64,000 bases of DNA from Sphingomonas sp. PP-CE-1A-559 (GCF_004340965.1 NZ_SLYA01000002.1:124001-188000); one strand, 5' to 3'. Counted from the first letter of the stretch, positions 25,768-35,204 are shown. A program made the numbers and translations. The notes: generated by a model from the letters alone, not told the origin.

Positions 25768-27195
25768 ATGACGATAGCAGCAGACCCCCGTTCGTTCCTC
25801 TACCGCGATACTCTGGACCCCGAACAGGCGCAGGCGCTGACCGCCAAGGCGCTCGGCAAGGCCGATGACGGCGAGCTGTATCTCCAGTACCGCAAGGCCG
25901 AGGCCTTCGGGTTCGACGATGGCCGGCTGAAGACCGCCTCTTATGACACGAGTTCGGGCTTCGGCCTCCGCGCCGTATCGGGCGAGATGACCGCGTTCGC
26001 GCATTCGAACGAGATGACCCCGGCTGCGATTCGTCGCGCCGCCGAGACGATGGCGCTGATCGAACCGGGCGTCGCCGCGAAGGCCGGTCCGCCGCAGGGC
26101 ACTAACCAACGTCGCTATACCGCCGCCGATCCGCTCGACCTCGTGCCGTTCGCCGACAAGGTGAACCTGTGTCAGACCATCGATGCCGCCGCGCGCGCGC
26201 GCGATCCTCGCGTCGCGCAGGTATCGGTTAGTCTTTCGGGAACATGGTCGGTGGTTGAGATCGTCCGTGCGGATGGCTTCGTCGCGACCGACGTTCGGCC
26301 GCTGGTCCGCCTCAACGTATCGATCGTCGCGGAACAGAATGGCCGTCGTGAGACGGGCAGCTACGGCATCGGCGGCCGCTATCTCTATACCGACCTGTTC
26401 GAGCCGGCGACGTACAACCGCGCGATCGACGAGGCGTTGTCGCAGGCGTTGGTGAACCTCGACTCGATAGCTGCGCCCGCGGGCGAGATGACCGTGCTGC
26501 TCGGCAATGGCTGGCCCGGTATTCTGCTGCACGAGGCGATCGGCCACGGGCTCGAGGGCGATTTCAACCGCAAGGGGACGTCGGCGTTCTCGGGTCGCAT
26601 CGGCGAGCGGGTCGCGGCGGAGGGCGTGACGGTGGTCGACGACGGATCGCTTCAGGACCGCCGTGGGTCGCTGACGATCGACGACGAGGGCACGCCGACG
26701 CGCGAGACCGTGCTGATCGAGGACGGCATCCTCAAGGGCTATATGCAGGACCGGCTCAACGCGCGGCTGATGGGCGTCGAGGCCACCGGCAACGGGCGGC
26801 GCGAGAGTTATGCACACGCGCCGATGCCACGGATGACCAACACCTTCATGAAGGCCGGCAACGACGATCCGGCCGAGCTTTTGTCGCGCGTGAAGAAGGG
26901 CATCTTCGCAAAGGCGTTCGGTGGCGGGCAGGTCGATATCGTGTCCGGAAAGTTCGTGTTCAGCTGCACCGAGGCGTATCTGATCGAGGACGGCAAGCTC
27001 GGTGCGCCGATCAAGGGCGCGACGCTGATCGGCGATGGCCCGAGTTCGCTGACCAAGGTCCGTGGGATCGGCAACGACTTCGCGCTGGACGAGGGCATCG
27101 GGATCTGCGGCAAGGGCGGACAGTCGGTGCCGGCTGGTGTGGGCCAGCCGACGTTGCTGGTCGATGGGCTTACGGTCGGTGGAACGGCGGCTTAA
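25768..27195 (+). CDS. tldD: TldD, metalloprotease subunit
   Basis: A 475-residue cytosolic zinc protease. TldD pairs with TldE (PmbA) to degrade unfolded short peptides, as in microcin B17 maturation and CcdA turnover. The zinc motif HEAIGH is at 255-260, followed by GLEGDFNRKG. Length and the conserved end GKGGQSVPAGVGQPTLLVDG are normal. pmbA is not nearby, as is usual. The gene next door, convergent with a four-base overlap, is a CcdB toxin. That is notable because TldD/E was linked to degradation of CcdA in E. coli. Confidence 0.95.
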   Translation: MTIAADPRSFLYRDTLDPEQAQALTAKALGKADDGELYLQYRKAEAFGFDDGRLKTASYDTSSGFGLRAVSGEMTAFAHSNEMTPAAIRRAAETMALIEPGVAAKAGPPQGTNQRRYTAADPLDLVPFADKVNLCQTIDAAARARDPRVAQVSVSLSGTWSVVEIVRADGFVATDVRPLVRLNVSIVAEQNGRRETGSYGIGGRYLYTDLFEPATYNRAIDEALSQALVNLDSIAAPAGEMTVLLGNGWPGILLHEAIGHGLEGDFNRKGTSAFSGRIGERVAAEGVTVVDDGSLQDRRGSLTIDDEGTPTRETVLIEDGILKGYMQDRLNARLMGVEATGNGRRESYAHAPMPRMTNTFMKAGNDDPAELLSRVKKGIFAKAFGGGQVDIVSGKFVFSCTEAYLIEDGKLGAPIKGATLIGDGPSSLTKVRGIGNDFALDEGIGICGKGGQSVPAGVGQPTLLVDGLTVGGTAA

Positions 27196-27488
27196 AGTCC
27201 GCCGACGACCATGTCGATTGCGGCCTTCAGATCATATTCGTAGTCGAGAAGCGAACCGATCTTTTCACCGAGTTGTCGGCTGTCGACGGCGCGTAGAAAC
27301 TGGACGGCGACCCGATATTCCGTCTGATGCACCGTCACGAGTGGGTTGAGCCTCGACTGCGAAACCGACGGTTCGTCAGGCTGGCGTAATGGGGCAACGA
27401 CCCGCGAACGTAAGTCGCTCAAAAGATCGCTCTGGCAATTCACGACAAGCCCGTGACCGTCGATCGAATGAACGTCGAATTGCGCCAT
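27192..27488 (-). CDS. ccdB: CcdB family toxin
   Basis: A 98-residue protein resembling CcdB, which poisons DNA gyrase. The N-terminus MAQFDVHS, the central VVAPLRQPDEP and the end AIDMVVGGL match the family layout. It begins immediately after the stop of the antitoxin gene (TGA then ATG, no gap). Its 3' end overlaps tldD by four bases in convergent orientation. I infer a chromosomal module of the plasmid F type. Confidence 0.85.
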   Translation of the reverse strand: MAQFDVHSIDGHGLVVNCQSDLLSDLRSRVVAPLRQPDEPSVSQSRLNPLVTVHQTEYRVAVQFLRAVDSRQLGEKIGSLLDYEYDLKAAIDMVVGGL

Positions 27489-27734
27489 TCAGAGCGGCTC
27501 GAGGCCGGAAAGCGGAATTCCGTTCTCGTCGATCCATCGATTCTGTGCTTCGATCCACTGTCGATTCTCCTCCTTCCACCGCCGTTCGCGCTCGGTCTTG
27601 ATTGCGCCGCGGAGTGCGGATTCCGTGACGCGCGACAGGTTGACGCCCGCTTCCTTGGCAGCGGCGACAATGCCGGTATCAACGGACATATTTACCGATT
27701 TGCGCTTGCCGGTAGCGATAGGATCATGTTTCAT
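27489..27734 (-). CDS. ccdA: CcdA family antitoxin
   Basis: An 81-residue antitoxin. An N-terminal ribbon-helix-helix segment (KRKSVNMSVDTGIVAAAKEA) should bind the operator. The acidic, Trp-rich tail (RRWKEENRQWIEAQNRW) is the CcdB-binding part. The ATG at 27734 is used; a GTG two codons upstream is possible. An operator-like dyad lies just upstream. The pair sits between tldD and a flavin-binding protein gene. Confidence 0.87.
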   Translation of the reverse strand: MKHDPIATGKRKSVNMSVDTGIVAAAKEAGVNLSRVTESALRGAIKTERERRWKEENRQWIEAQNRWIDENGIPLSGLEPL

Positions 27735-27747
27735 GCGCACAAGTTAT

Positions 27748-27769
27748 GCGCGTTGACGACGCGCGTCAA
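27748..27769 (-). promoter_or_regulatory. Overlapping dyads and promoter of ccdAB
   Basis: TTGACG (27753-27758) with CGTCAA (27764-27769) and GCGCGT (27748-27753) with ACGCGC (27759-27764) form nested inverted repeats. Read on the minus strand, TTGACG is a good -35 box, with TAACTT 17 bp on as a weak -10. The dyad over the -35 fits autorepression by the CcdAB complex. Confidence 0.5.
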
Positions 27770-27783
27770 TTCGGAGCCGAACA

Positions 27784-28344
27784 ATGGACTTCTTCCCCGC
27801 GCTCACCGACGATCATCTCGCGTTCGTGATGCGGCAACCAGTATTCTTCGTTGCAACAGCCGCGGAAGGTGCGCGGATCAATCTAAGCCCGAAAGGCATG
27901 GACAGCTTTCGCGTACTCGATCCGAAGACGGTCGCGTATCTCGACGTCGGTGGGTCGGGGAACGAGACGAACGCGCATCTGGGCGTCGATGGTCGCATCA
28001 CGATCATGTTCTGCGCGTTCGACCAGCCCGCGCTGATCTTCCGCATCTATGGCAAGGGCCGCGCGGTGTTGCCACAGGATGATGGCTGGGCTGACCTCTA
28101 CGCGCAGTTCACGCCGTTGCCGGGCACGCGGCAGATCTTCTTGATCGCGGTCGACGAGGTGCAGACGAGTTGCGGGTGGGGCGTGCCGTTCATGACGCTG
28201 GACCGCGAGCGGCAGACGCTGTCGAAATATCACGCGAGGCAGTCCGACGCCGAACGGACCGAGGAATTGGCGGGGCCAGTCGCGAGCATCGACGGGTTGC
28301 CAGTTCGGCTCGGCACCGTCCTGCCGGACCGCGTCGGCGCATGA
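27784..28344 (+). CDS. Pyridoxamine 5'-phosphate oxidase-like flavin-binding protein
   Basis: A 186-residue split-barrel protein. The N-terminal DDHLAFVMRQPVFFVATA strand pair, the RINLSPKG motif and the YLDVGGSGNETNAHL region resemble the general-stress/FMN-binding family related to PdxH. Substrate and cofactor (FMN or F420) cannot be told from sequence. It overlaps the next gene by four bases (ATGA) and starts 50 bp from the divergent ccdA. Confidence 0.82.
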   Translation: MDFFPALTDDHLAFVMRQPVFFVATAAEGARINLSPKGMDSFRVLDPKTVAYLDVGGSGNETNAHLGVDGRITIMFCAFDQPALIFRIYGKGRAVLPQDDGWADLYAQFTPLPGTRQIFLIAVDEVQTSCGWGVPFMTLDRERQTLSKYHARQSDAERTEELAGPVASIDGLPVRLGTVLPDRVGA

Positions 28345-28538
28345 GCCTGGTCGAACTCGGGCGGTACGGCCGCAACGAGGCGCATATCATCGTCGGGCGG
28401 TTCGAGAGCGAAGGCATCCCCGCGATCGCGTTCGATGGCGGGATGTCGATCATGGAGGGGAGCTGGCTGCTGATCCCGGTCCGGGTGATGGTCGACGAGG
28501 AGGATCTCGACGAGGCTCGGGGGATTTTGGCGGGGTGA
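28341..28538 (+). CDS. DUF2007-type small signal-transducing-like protein
   Basis: A 65-residue protein of the DUF2007 type: an N-terminal VELGRYGRNEAHIIVGRFES strand-helix, a short central turn and an acidic EEDLDEARGILAG end. Family members are proposed to be metal- or ligand-binding domains, but the function is unproven. Translation is coupled to the upstream gene through an ATGA overlap. Confidence 0.7.
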   Translation: MSLVELGRYGRNEAHIIVGRFESEGIPAIAFDGGMSIMEGSWLLIPVRVMVDEEDLDEARGILAG

Positions 28539-28583
28539 GCGGGTGCGTTAGGCGCTGATAAAATCGCCTAGCTAAACCCCAAA

Positions 28584-28684
28584 GTTGTCATTCCCGCGCA
28601 GCCGGGAACCCATACTGGCAATGATCGCGAGTCAATCGATAGCTCTTGAGCATATGGGTCCCCGCCTCCGCGGGGATGACGACA
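28584..28684. repeat. Palindromic dispersed repeat, family E
   Basis: Left arm GTTGTCATTCCCGCGCAGCC... to ...ACCCATA and right arm TATGGGTCCCCGCCTCCGCG... to ...ATGACGAC, with a 40-bp loop. It fills most of the gap before the sorbosone dehydrogenase-like gene. Confidence 0.75.
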
Positions 28685-28742
28685 AGTTGGGATCGTACGC
28701 CTTTTGTATAGAGGGCGGGGCTATCGATGCCCTCCGCTGAAT

Positions 28743-30071
28743 TCAGCCTCCCGCGCTTACCCGCCAGATCGCGTTGCCGACGTCGTCCGCGACCAGCAGC
28801 CCGCCGGTCTTGTCGGTGATGACGCCGACTGGCCGGCCCTGCGCATCGCCGTCCTTGTTAAGGAACCCGCCGAGCACGTCGACTGGCTTCGCGTTTGCCG
28901 CCGGGAAGCCGGTGTCGCCGAAGGGCACGTAGACGACCTTGTAGCCCGAGACCGGCTTGCGGTTCCACGAGCCGTGCTCGCCCACGAACGCGCCGTTGGC
29001 GAACTTTGCGCCGAGCTTAGCATCCGCGGAGAAGGTCAGGCCGAGCGCGGCGACGTGGGGGCCGAGCGCATAGTCAGGGCGCTTGGCATATTGCTGGAGC
29101 GCGGGGTTCTTCGGTTCGACGCGGGTGTCGGGATAGCCGCCCCAATAATACCAGGGCCAGCCGAAGTGATCGCCGAACTCGACCTGCGTCAGGTAATCAG
29201 GCGCGAGGTCGGAGCCGAGCATGTCGCGCTCGTTGACGACCGTCCACAGGCCGCCCGACTTGGGATTGATCGCCATGCCGTTGGGGTTGCGCAGGCCGGC
29301 TGCGTAGATCCGCCAGTTCTTGTCCTTCGGCCAGACCTGCAGGATGTTGGCGCGGTATTTCTCGGCGTCCATGCCGTTCTCGGCGATGTTCGACGACGAC
29401 CCGACGCCGACGTAAAGCGTCTTGCCGTCCGCGGCGGCAATGACGTTGCGCGCCCAGTGATTGCCGCCGGGGTTGAGCTTGATGACGAGCTCCGGCTTGG
29501 CGGTGATCTTGGTCGCGCCATCGGTGTACGGCACGCGGACGAGCGCGTCGGTGTTGCCGATATACAGCTGACCGTCGAGCAGCGTCATGCCGAACGGCGA
29601 ATTGAGCCCAGTCATGAACACCGACTTCGTCTCTGCGACGCCGTCGCCGTTCGCGTCACGAAGCAGCGTGATGCGGTTGGCTGAGGGCACGCCGGCGCCG
29701 GCGCGGCCCATCAGCACCTTCATTACCCAGCCGGTGATCCCACCGCCCTCGCGTGGTGGCGAGTTCGTCTCGGCGACCAGCACGTCGCCGTTGGGGAGGC
29801 GGTACATCCAGCGCGGGTGGTCGAGCCCGGTTGCGAACGGCTGGACCTTGAGACCCGCGGCAGGCGTCGGCATCGCGCCGTTCTGCCAGCCGACGACCTT
29901 GGCGACCTTGACGGTCGGGATCGTCTGGATGCGGGGATCGGTGATCTTGGGCAGCTTGCCGGCAACCTGGTCGACCGACAGCTCCGCCGTATCGGGCCAA
30001 GCGAGATAGGTGACGCCCGCGGCGATCACCAGCAGGATCAGCCCGAGGACGATGAGGATGTGTTTGCGCAT
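28743..30071 (-). CDS. Sorbosone dehydrogenase-like PQQ-type beta-propeller protein
   Basis: A 442-residue protein with one N-terminal membrane helix (5-24) and then a six-bladed propeller of the glucose/sorbosone dehydrogenase superfamily. Seen motifs are TGLDHPRWMYRLPNGDVLVA, LNSPFGMTLL, NPGGNHWARNV and AAGLRNPNGMAINP. It is probably anchored facing the periplasm and may oxidise a sugar with PQQ. The substrate is unknown and no PQQ genes are here. It lies 79 bp downstream of corC on the same strand, where lnt is often found in other bacteria. Confidence 0.85.
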   Translation of the reverse strand: MRKHILIVLGLILLVIAAGVTYLAWPDTAELSVDQVAGKLPKITDPRIQTIPTVKVAKVVGWQNGAMPTPAAGLKVQPFATGLDHPRWMYRLPNGDVLVAETNSPPREGGGITGWVMKVLMGRAGAGVPSANRITLLRDANGDGVAETKSVFMTGLNSPFGMTLLDGQLYIGNTDALVRVPYTDGATKITAKPELVIKLNPGGNHWARNVIAAADGKTLYVGVGSSSNIAENGMDAEKYRANILQVWPKDKNWRIYAAGLRNPNGMAINPKSGGLWTVVNERDMLGSDLAPDYLTQVEFGDHFGWPWYYWGGYPDTRVEPKNPALQQYAKRPDYALGPHVAALGLTFSADAKLGAKFANGAFVGEHGSWNRKPVSGYKVVYVPFGDTGFPAANAKPVDVLGGFLNKDGDAQGRPVGVITDKTGGLLVADDVGNAIWRVSAGG

Positions 30072-30150
30072 GGAGGGAAGTTAGAACGGAGGCAGGGCCG
30101 GGGCAATGGATCATGGGCAAAAGGCCCGTCGATCCATTGCGTAGGCTGCG

Positions 30151-31050
<900 letters not shown>

Positions 31051-31058
31051 CGTGGTCG

Positions 31059-31568
31059 TCAGTCCTCTGTTATCAGATAGGGGTCGTGGAGGCCCAAAGC
31101 GGCGAGCGCGTCGCGTTCGATCTGCTCCATGCCCTCGGCCTCGTCGTCGTCGATATGGTCATAGCCTAGCAGATGCAGCGTCCCGTGCACCATCAGATGC
31201 ATCGCATGATCCTCGACCGAGATACCGCGTTCGGCCGCTTCCGCGACGCAGACGCCGTGCGCGAGGATGATGTCGCCTAGGAGGACTTCGCCGTCGTCCG
31301 AATTCTGACTGACCGTGGCGAGCAGATCGGGCTGGACCATCGGGAAGGACAGGACGTTGGTCGGCTTGTCCTTCTGGCGGTATTGCTTGTTGAGCGTGTG
31401 GACCTCGTCGTCCGACGCAAGCCGGATCGAGATCTCGACCGTCGCGGCGCTGGTCAGGAGTTCGCCGTGCGGGGTCCGCTCGATCGCTGCCGTTGCCGCG
31501 CGCAGGGCGAGGGCGTCCCAATCCTGCTCAGGCCAGGGGGCGTCGGAAGAGAGCGCGATTTCGAGCAT
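31059..31568 (-). CDS. ybeY: Endoribonuclease YbeY
   Basis: A 169-residue zinc-dependent RNase for 16S rRNA 3' maturation and ribosome quality control. The zinc motif HGTLHLLGYDH is at 128-138 (His128, His132, His138). The core RQKDKPTNVLSFPM is also typical. It is normally directly after phoH; here a vapBC pair lies between them, separated from ybeY by only 9 bp. Confidence 0.95.
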   Translation of the reverse strand: MLEIALSSDAPWPEQDWDALALRAATAAIERTPHGELLTSAATVEISIRLASDDEVHTLNKQYRQKDKPTNVLSFPMVQPDLLATVSQNSDDGEVLLGDIILAHGVCVAEAAERGISVEDHAMHLMVHGTLHLLGYDHIDDDEAEGMEQIERDALAALGLHDPYLITED

Positions 31569-31577
31569 GCAGGTCCT

Positions 31578-31973
31578 TCAGGCGAGATCGGTCAGGGCGA
31601 AATCATTACCCTTGTAGAGAAGTTCCGCGCCATGGGTTTTCGCGCAGGCGTACGCGAAGCAATCGCCCATGTTCAGCTTCGCGGGGTGGCGGCCCTTGCC
31701 GTAGCGTACTGCCGCGACAATGGCTTCCCTTCCCTCGCTTTCGCCGATCGGCACGAGACGAAGTCCGGCTTCATACGCAAAGCTCGAAATGAGGTCGGCC
31801 GCCTGCTGGAGGCTGACGGTTTTCAACCGTGAGATGGCCTGCGCTGCCTCCCATGCGCCGACTGCGCAATAATAGCGGTCGACGTGCGACTCGATCACGT
31901 CGGCGAAGTCGTCCGCTTCCGGCTCGCCGTGAACGATTGCGACGATAGCGGATGCGTCGACGAGAATGGTCAA
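31578..31973 (-). CDS. vapC: VapC family PIN-domain toxin
   Basis: A 131-residue PIN nuclease. The acidic active-site set is visible: Asp6 (LVDASA), Glu in GAWEAAQAI, Asp in NMGDCFAYACAK, and GNDFALTD near the end. VapC toxins cleave tRNA or rRNA. The start overlaps the vapB stop by four bases. Placed inside a housekeeping operon between phoH and ybeY. Confidence 0.92.
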   Translation of the reverse strand: MTILVDASAIVAIVHGEPEADDFADVIESHVDRYYCAVGAWEAAQAISRLKTVSLQQAADLISSFAYEAGLRLVPIGESEGREAIVAAVRYGKGRHPAKLNMGDCFAYACAKTHGAELLYKGNDFALTDLA

Positions 31974-32227
31974 TCGTCGTCCTCATCGTTCAACGAATCG
32001 TAGAAGGCCTTGTCGGCCTCAAGTCCTGTGGACTCGCCTAATAGATGCGCCTCGCGCCATGCGCGCAATCGTTCTCGCATGCTCAGCGAAGCAGCTTCCG
32101 GTGCCAGTTCCGCTTTGCGCTTACGCAGTAGATCACGAACGACCTCGGTCTTGGTCACACCCAGAAGCGTCGCAAGCTCGGTCGCGAGTTCGGCGGTTTC
32201 GTTGTCCTTGATGTAGAGAGACGCCAT
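31970..32227 (-). CDS. vapB: VapB family antitoxin
   Basis: An 85-residue antitoxin of the Rv0623-like/PSK type. An N-terminal DNA-binding segment (SLYIKDNETAELATELATLL) is followed by TKTEVVRDLLRKRK and an acidic C-terminus (DSLNDEDDD) that should neutralise VapC. AGGAGG lies six bases before the ATG at 32227; the ATG at 32233 abuts it and is unlikely. Repeated GGATAT palindromes lie just upstream. Confidence 0.9.
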   Translation of the reverse strand: MASLYIKDNETAELATELATLLGVTKTEVVRDLLRKRKAELAPEAASLSMRERLRAWREAHLLGESTGLEADKAFYDSLNDEDDD

Positions 32228-32239
32228 CGTCATCCTCCT

Positions 32240-32270
32240 GGGATATCCCGGATATACCCCGGGATATCCC
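32240..32270 (-). promoter_or_regulatory. Palindromic operator of vapBC
   Basis: The 10-bp perfect palindrome GGGATATCCC occurs at 32240-32249 and 32261-32270, with centres 21 bp apart (two helical turns). A third, imperfect GGATATACC lies between them. This is the layout expected for cooperative VapBC autorepression. Confidence 0.65.
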
Positions 32271-32275
32271 ACGCA

Positions 32276-33280
32276 TCAACCATCGGTTCCTTCGTAGGCC
32301 TCGACGACGCGGCCGACGATCGGGTGGCGGACGACGTCGCCGACGGTGAAGCGGCACATCGAAATGCTCTCGACACCTTCCAGCCGCCGGACCGCATCCG
32401 CCAGGCCGGACGCCGCGACGCCGCCGGGAATGTCGACCTGCTTCGGATCGCCGCAGATCACCATGCGGCTGTTCTGGCCGAAGCGGGTGAGGAACATCTT
32501 CATCTGCGCAGGCGTGGTATTTTGCGCTTCGTCGAGGATGACGAAGGCATCCGCAAGCGTGCGGCCGCGCATGAAGGCGATCGGGGCGACCTCGATCTCG
32601 CCCGATGCGATGCGGCGTTCGACCTGTTCCGCGGGGAGGCAGTCGTAGAGCGCGTCGTACAAGGGGCGGAGGTAGGGATCGACCTTTTCTTTCATATCGC
32701 CGGGGAGGAAGCCGAGGCGTTCGCCGGCTTCGACCGCGGGTCGTGACAGGATCAGCCGCTGGACGCTGCCGTTGATAAGCTGCTGCACGGCCTGCGCGAC
32801 TGCGACATAGGTCTTTCCGGTGCCTGCCGGCCCGAGCGCGAAGATCATGTCGTTGTTGGCAAGCTCGCGCATATAGTGCGCCTGCGCCGGCGTGCGGGGG
32901 ACGATCGTTTTCTTACGTGTGCGGATCATGATCGGGGGCGCACCGCCGCCACCGGCATCGGCGCGGATGATGCCTTCGAGCACGGGTTCGTCCGCCATCG
33001 CTATCGACGCATCGACCAAGCCTGCGTCGACATCTTCGCCGCGCTGGATGCGGGCGTAGAGATCGTGGAGCACGTCGCGGGCCTTAGCGACCTGTTCGGC
33101 GGTGCCCTCCAAGCCGATCTTGTTCCCTCGTGCGGTGATGTAGACGCCGAGGCGATTTTCGAGCGCTACCAAGTTCTGGTCGTACTGGCCGAACAGCCGG
33201 ACGAGCAATTGGGGCTTGTCGAACAGCAGTTCGACTCGGGCGCGGTCACCGGACTGGGCGGGAACGGGTTTACGGCTCAT
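32276..33280 (-). CDS. phoH: PhoH family ATPase (PhoH-like, YbeZ type)
   Basis: A 334-residue ATPase with an N-terminal KH-like RNA-binding segment (about 15-80) and the PhoH domain: Walker A GPAGTGKT (150-157), SRPAVEAGERLGFLPGD, and Walker B FVILDEAQN. YbeZ proteins act with YbeY in rRNA processing. It lies between miaB and vapBC. The vapB operator begins 6 bp beyond its stop codon. The extra upstream hairpin at 33298-33337 would be in its leader. Confidence 0.95.
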   Translation of the reverse strand: MSRKPVPAQSGDRARVELLFDKPQLLVRLFGQYDQNLVALENRLGVYITARGNKIGLEGTAEQVAKARDVLHDLYARIQRGEDVDAGLVDASIAMADEPVLEGIIRADAGGGGAPPIMIRTRKKTIVPRTPAQAHYMRELANNDMIFALGPAGTGKTYVAVAQAVQQLINGSVQRLILSRPAVEAGERLGFLPGDMKEKVDPYLRPLYDALYDCLPAEQVERRIASGEIEVAPIAFMRGRTLADAFVILDEAQNTTPAQMKMFLTRFGQNSRMVICGDPKQVDIPGGVAASGLADAVRRLEGVESISMCRFTVGDVVRHPIVGRVVEAYEGTDG

Positions 33281-33297
33281 ACGGTCCTTTCAGGGTG

Positions 33298-33337
33298 TCA
33301 AAGGTTACGCCTGGAAGCGTCGAACCGTAACCTTTGA
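33298..33337 (-). other. 12-bp perfect dyad in the phoH leader
   Basis: TCAAAGGTTACG (33298-33309) is the exact complement of CGTAACCTTTGA (33326-33337), with a 16-base loop, starting 18 bp before the phoH start codon. It is unlike the dispersed repeat families in sequence. It could be a leader hairpin or an operator. Confidence 0.5.
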
Positions 33338-33344
33338 AAGGAAG

Positions 33345-33527
33345 ATGAGCACGCCAAGCGACGCGTTCAAGCCGCGCCGGGGCGCTGGCCGACAGATGAT
33401 TCGAGTCGCGTGGGCGAAGCTGCATCGGGGGTGAGTGTGACAGGCGATCGGGGTGTAGGACAGCGAAATCGCGGGGGTGGTTTCGCGATCCGCGCGTATT
33501 GTTTTGAAGCCTCAGGGACGCCGTTGC
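33345..33527. other. Gene-free stretch between phoH and miaB
   Basis: Part of the 383-bp phoH-miaB gap. The only open frame is a 29-codon one at 33345-33434 (plus strand), too short to support as a gene although a GAAAGGAAG lies just before it. I see nothing else here; the remainder of the gap is the family F repeat. Confidence 0.4.
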
Positions 33528-33653
33528 GATCCTCCCCCGCAAGGGGGAGGTGTCGCCGCAGGTGACGGAGGGGGAGGACGCGCAACTGCGGTTATCGCGC
33601 CCTCCCCCTCCGTCAGGCAAGTGCCTGCCACCTCCCCCTGGCGGGGGAGGATC
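33528..33653. repeat. Palindromic dispersed repeat, family F
   Basis: GATCCTCCCCC... (from 33528) and its complement ending GGGGGAGGATC (33653), with internal sub-hairpins carrying CCGTCAGGCAAGTGCCTG. It ends 10 bp from the miaB stop. Related copies lie at 48326 and 58928, also hugging gene ends. Confidence 0.8.
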
Positions 33654-33663
33654 AGATCGGGGC

Positions 33664-34980
33664 TTAGGCTGCCTCGGCGACCCGTTCGATGCCGGTGAGC
33701 GAGTTCGGGCCAGCAGCGGCTAGCGTCACCTCCACCAGGTCACCGATAGCGTGGTTGCCGATCAGGTGGACCGATTGCAGCCAGGGGGACTTGCCGATCA
33801 GCTGGCCAGGGAGTTTGCCCGCGCGCTCGAGCAGGACCGAACAGGTGCGGCCGACGGTGGCGGCGTTGAAGGCGTGCTGGTCGCGGTTGAGCGCGGCCTG
33901 GAGGCGTTGGAGGCGCTCGTCCATGACCGATTCCGGGACCTGCTCGACGATCGAGGCGGCAGGCGTGCCGGGGCGGGGGCTGTATTTGAAGCTGTAAGCC
34001 TGCGCGTAGCCTACCGCGTCGACCAGGCTCAGCGTGTCCTCGAACTCGGCATCGGTCTCGCCGGGGAAGCCGACGATGAAGTCGCCCGAGAGTGCGATGT
34101 CGGGGCGGACTTCGCGGACGCGGTCGAGCAGGCGGAGGTAGGAGTCGCGGGTGTGGCTGCGGTTCATCGCCTTCAGCACGCGGTCGCTGCCGGCCTGCAC
34201 GGGGAGGTGGAGGAACGGCATCAGGCTTTCGATGTCGCGGTGTGCGTCGATCAGGCCTTGCGTCATGTCGTTGGGGTGGCTGGTGGTGTAGCGAATGCGC
34301 GCGAGGCCTGGGATGCGGTCTAGGTCGCGGATCAGGTCGTGGAGGCCGCGCTCATCCTCGGACCACGCGTTGACGTTCTGGCCGAGCAGCGTGATCTCGC
34401 GCGCGCCGGCATCGACCAGCGCCTTCGCCTCGTCGACGATCGCCGCGAACGGGCGGCTGATTTCCGCGCCCCGCGTGTAGGGGACGACGCAGTAGGTGCA
34501 GAATTTGTCGCAGCCTTCCTGCACGGTGAGGAAGGCGGAAGGGGCGACCTTCCGCCGGGCGGGGAGCGCGCCGAACTTCGACAGCAGCGGCATGTCGGTG
34601 TCGAGTGAGGGCGTGCCGGCGGCTGCCTTCGCAACCAGATCAGGGAGGTTGTGATAGGCTTGCGGGCCGACGACGATGTCGACCTTGGCGCGGGTGAAGA
34701 TCTCCTCGCCCTCGGCTTGCGCTACGCAGCCGGCGACGGCAATCATGGGGGTCTTGCCGGACTTGCGGCGCTGGTCCTTCCGGAGGCGGCCGATGTCCGA
34801 ATAGACCTTTTCGGTGGCGCGTTCGCGGATGTGGCAGGTGTTGAGGACGACGACGTCGGCGTCGACCGCATCGGCTTGGGTGAGGCCTTGGGCGGCCATC
34901 AGTTCGGCCATGCGCTCGCCGTCGTAGACGTTCATCTGGCAGCCGAAGGATTTTACGTGGAAGGTTTTGGGGGGAGACAT
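33664..34980 (-). CDS. miaB: tRNA-2-methylthio-N6-dimethylallyladenosine synthase MiaB
   Basis: A 438-residue radical-SAM methylthiotransferase acting on A37 of tRNAs. The N-terminal UPF0004 domain carries Cys14, Cys49 and Cys85 for the auxiliary cluster. The radical-SAM motif CDKFCTYC has Cys157, Cys161 and Cys164. A C-terminal TRAM domain (about 370-435) follows. The ATG at 34980 starts the conserved [13 protein letters not shown]. The frame stays open 282 bp further through repeat DNA, which I treat as non-coding. Confidence 0.95.
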   Translation of the reverse strand: MSPPKTFHVKSFGCQMNVYDGERMAELMAAQGLTQADAVDADVVVLNTCHIRERATEKVYSDIGRLRKDQRRKSGKTPMIAVAGCVAQAEGEEIFTRAKVDIVVGPQAYHNLPDLVAKAAAGTPSLDTDMPLLSKFGALPARRKVAPSAFLTVQEGCDKFCTYCVVPYTRGAEISRPFAAIVDEAKALVDAGAREITLLGQNVNAWSEDERGLHDLIRDLDRIPGLARIRYTTSHPNDMTQGLIDAHRDIESLMPFLHLPVQAGSDRVLKAMNRSHTRDSYLRLLDRVREVRPDIALSGDFIVGFPGETDAEFEDTLSLVDAVGYAQAYSFKYSPRPGTPAASIVEQVPESVMDERLQRLQAALNRDQHAFNAATVGRTCSVLLERAGKLPGQLIGKSPWLQSVHLIGNHAIGDLVEVTLAAAGPNSLTGIERVAEAA

Positions 34981-35066
34981 GCGGGGGCGTGTAGCGGATT
35001 TGTGGGGGTTGGGGGAGGGGGCGTTGCTGGTTGGTAGAGCGTGGAAGGGCGCTTGACGATTTGCAT

Positions 35067-35170
35067 CTCCCCGGCGGAGGCCGGGGCCCAGTTGGGGGAC
35101 GTCGCTAACTGAGCTCTGCGCTTCGTTACTGCGACCTTTCCAATTGGGCCCCGGCCTTCGCCGGGGTGGT
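35067..35170. repeat. Palindromic dispersed repeat, family B
   Basis: Arms with CCCCGGCGGAGGCCGGGGCC (left) and CCAATTGGGCCCCGGCCTTC (right, 35140-35169), with a 43-bp loop as in the other family B copies. It lies in the plsC-miaB gap. Confidence 0.8.
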
Positions 35171-35204
35171 GGCTGAGATTGGGGATAGGTGGGAGCCTCC
35201 CTCC

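Noticed and set aside
25354-26817. A 487-codon minus-strand frame antisense to tldD
   Set aside because: Shadow of tldD; its beginning and end run through repeat DNA and it has no family motif.
33345-33434. A 29-codon plus-strand frame upstream of phoH
   Set aside because: Too short and without any supporting motif; a GAAAGGAAG in front is not enough.
33528-33653. Repeat clusters as a CRISPR array
   Set aside because: Copies are scattered singly over the window and are not regularly spaced with unique spacers.
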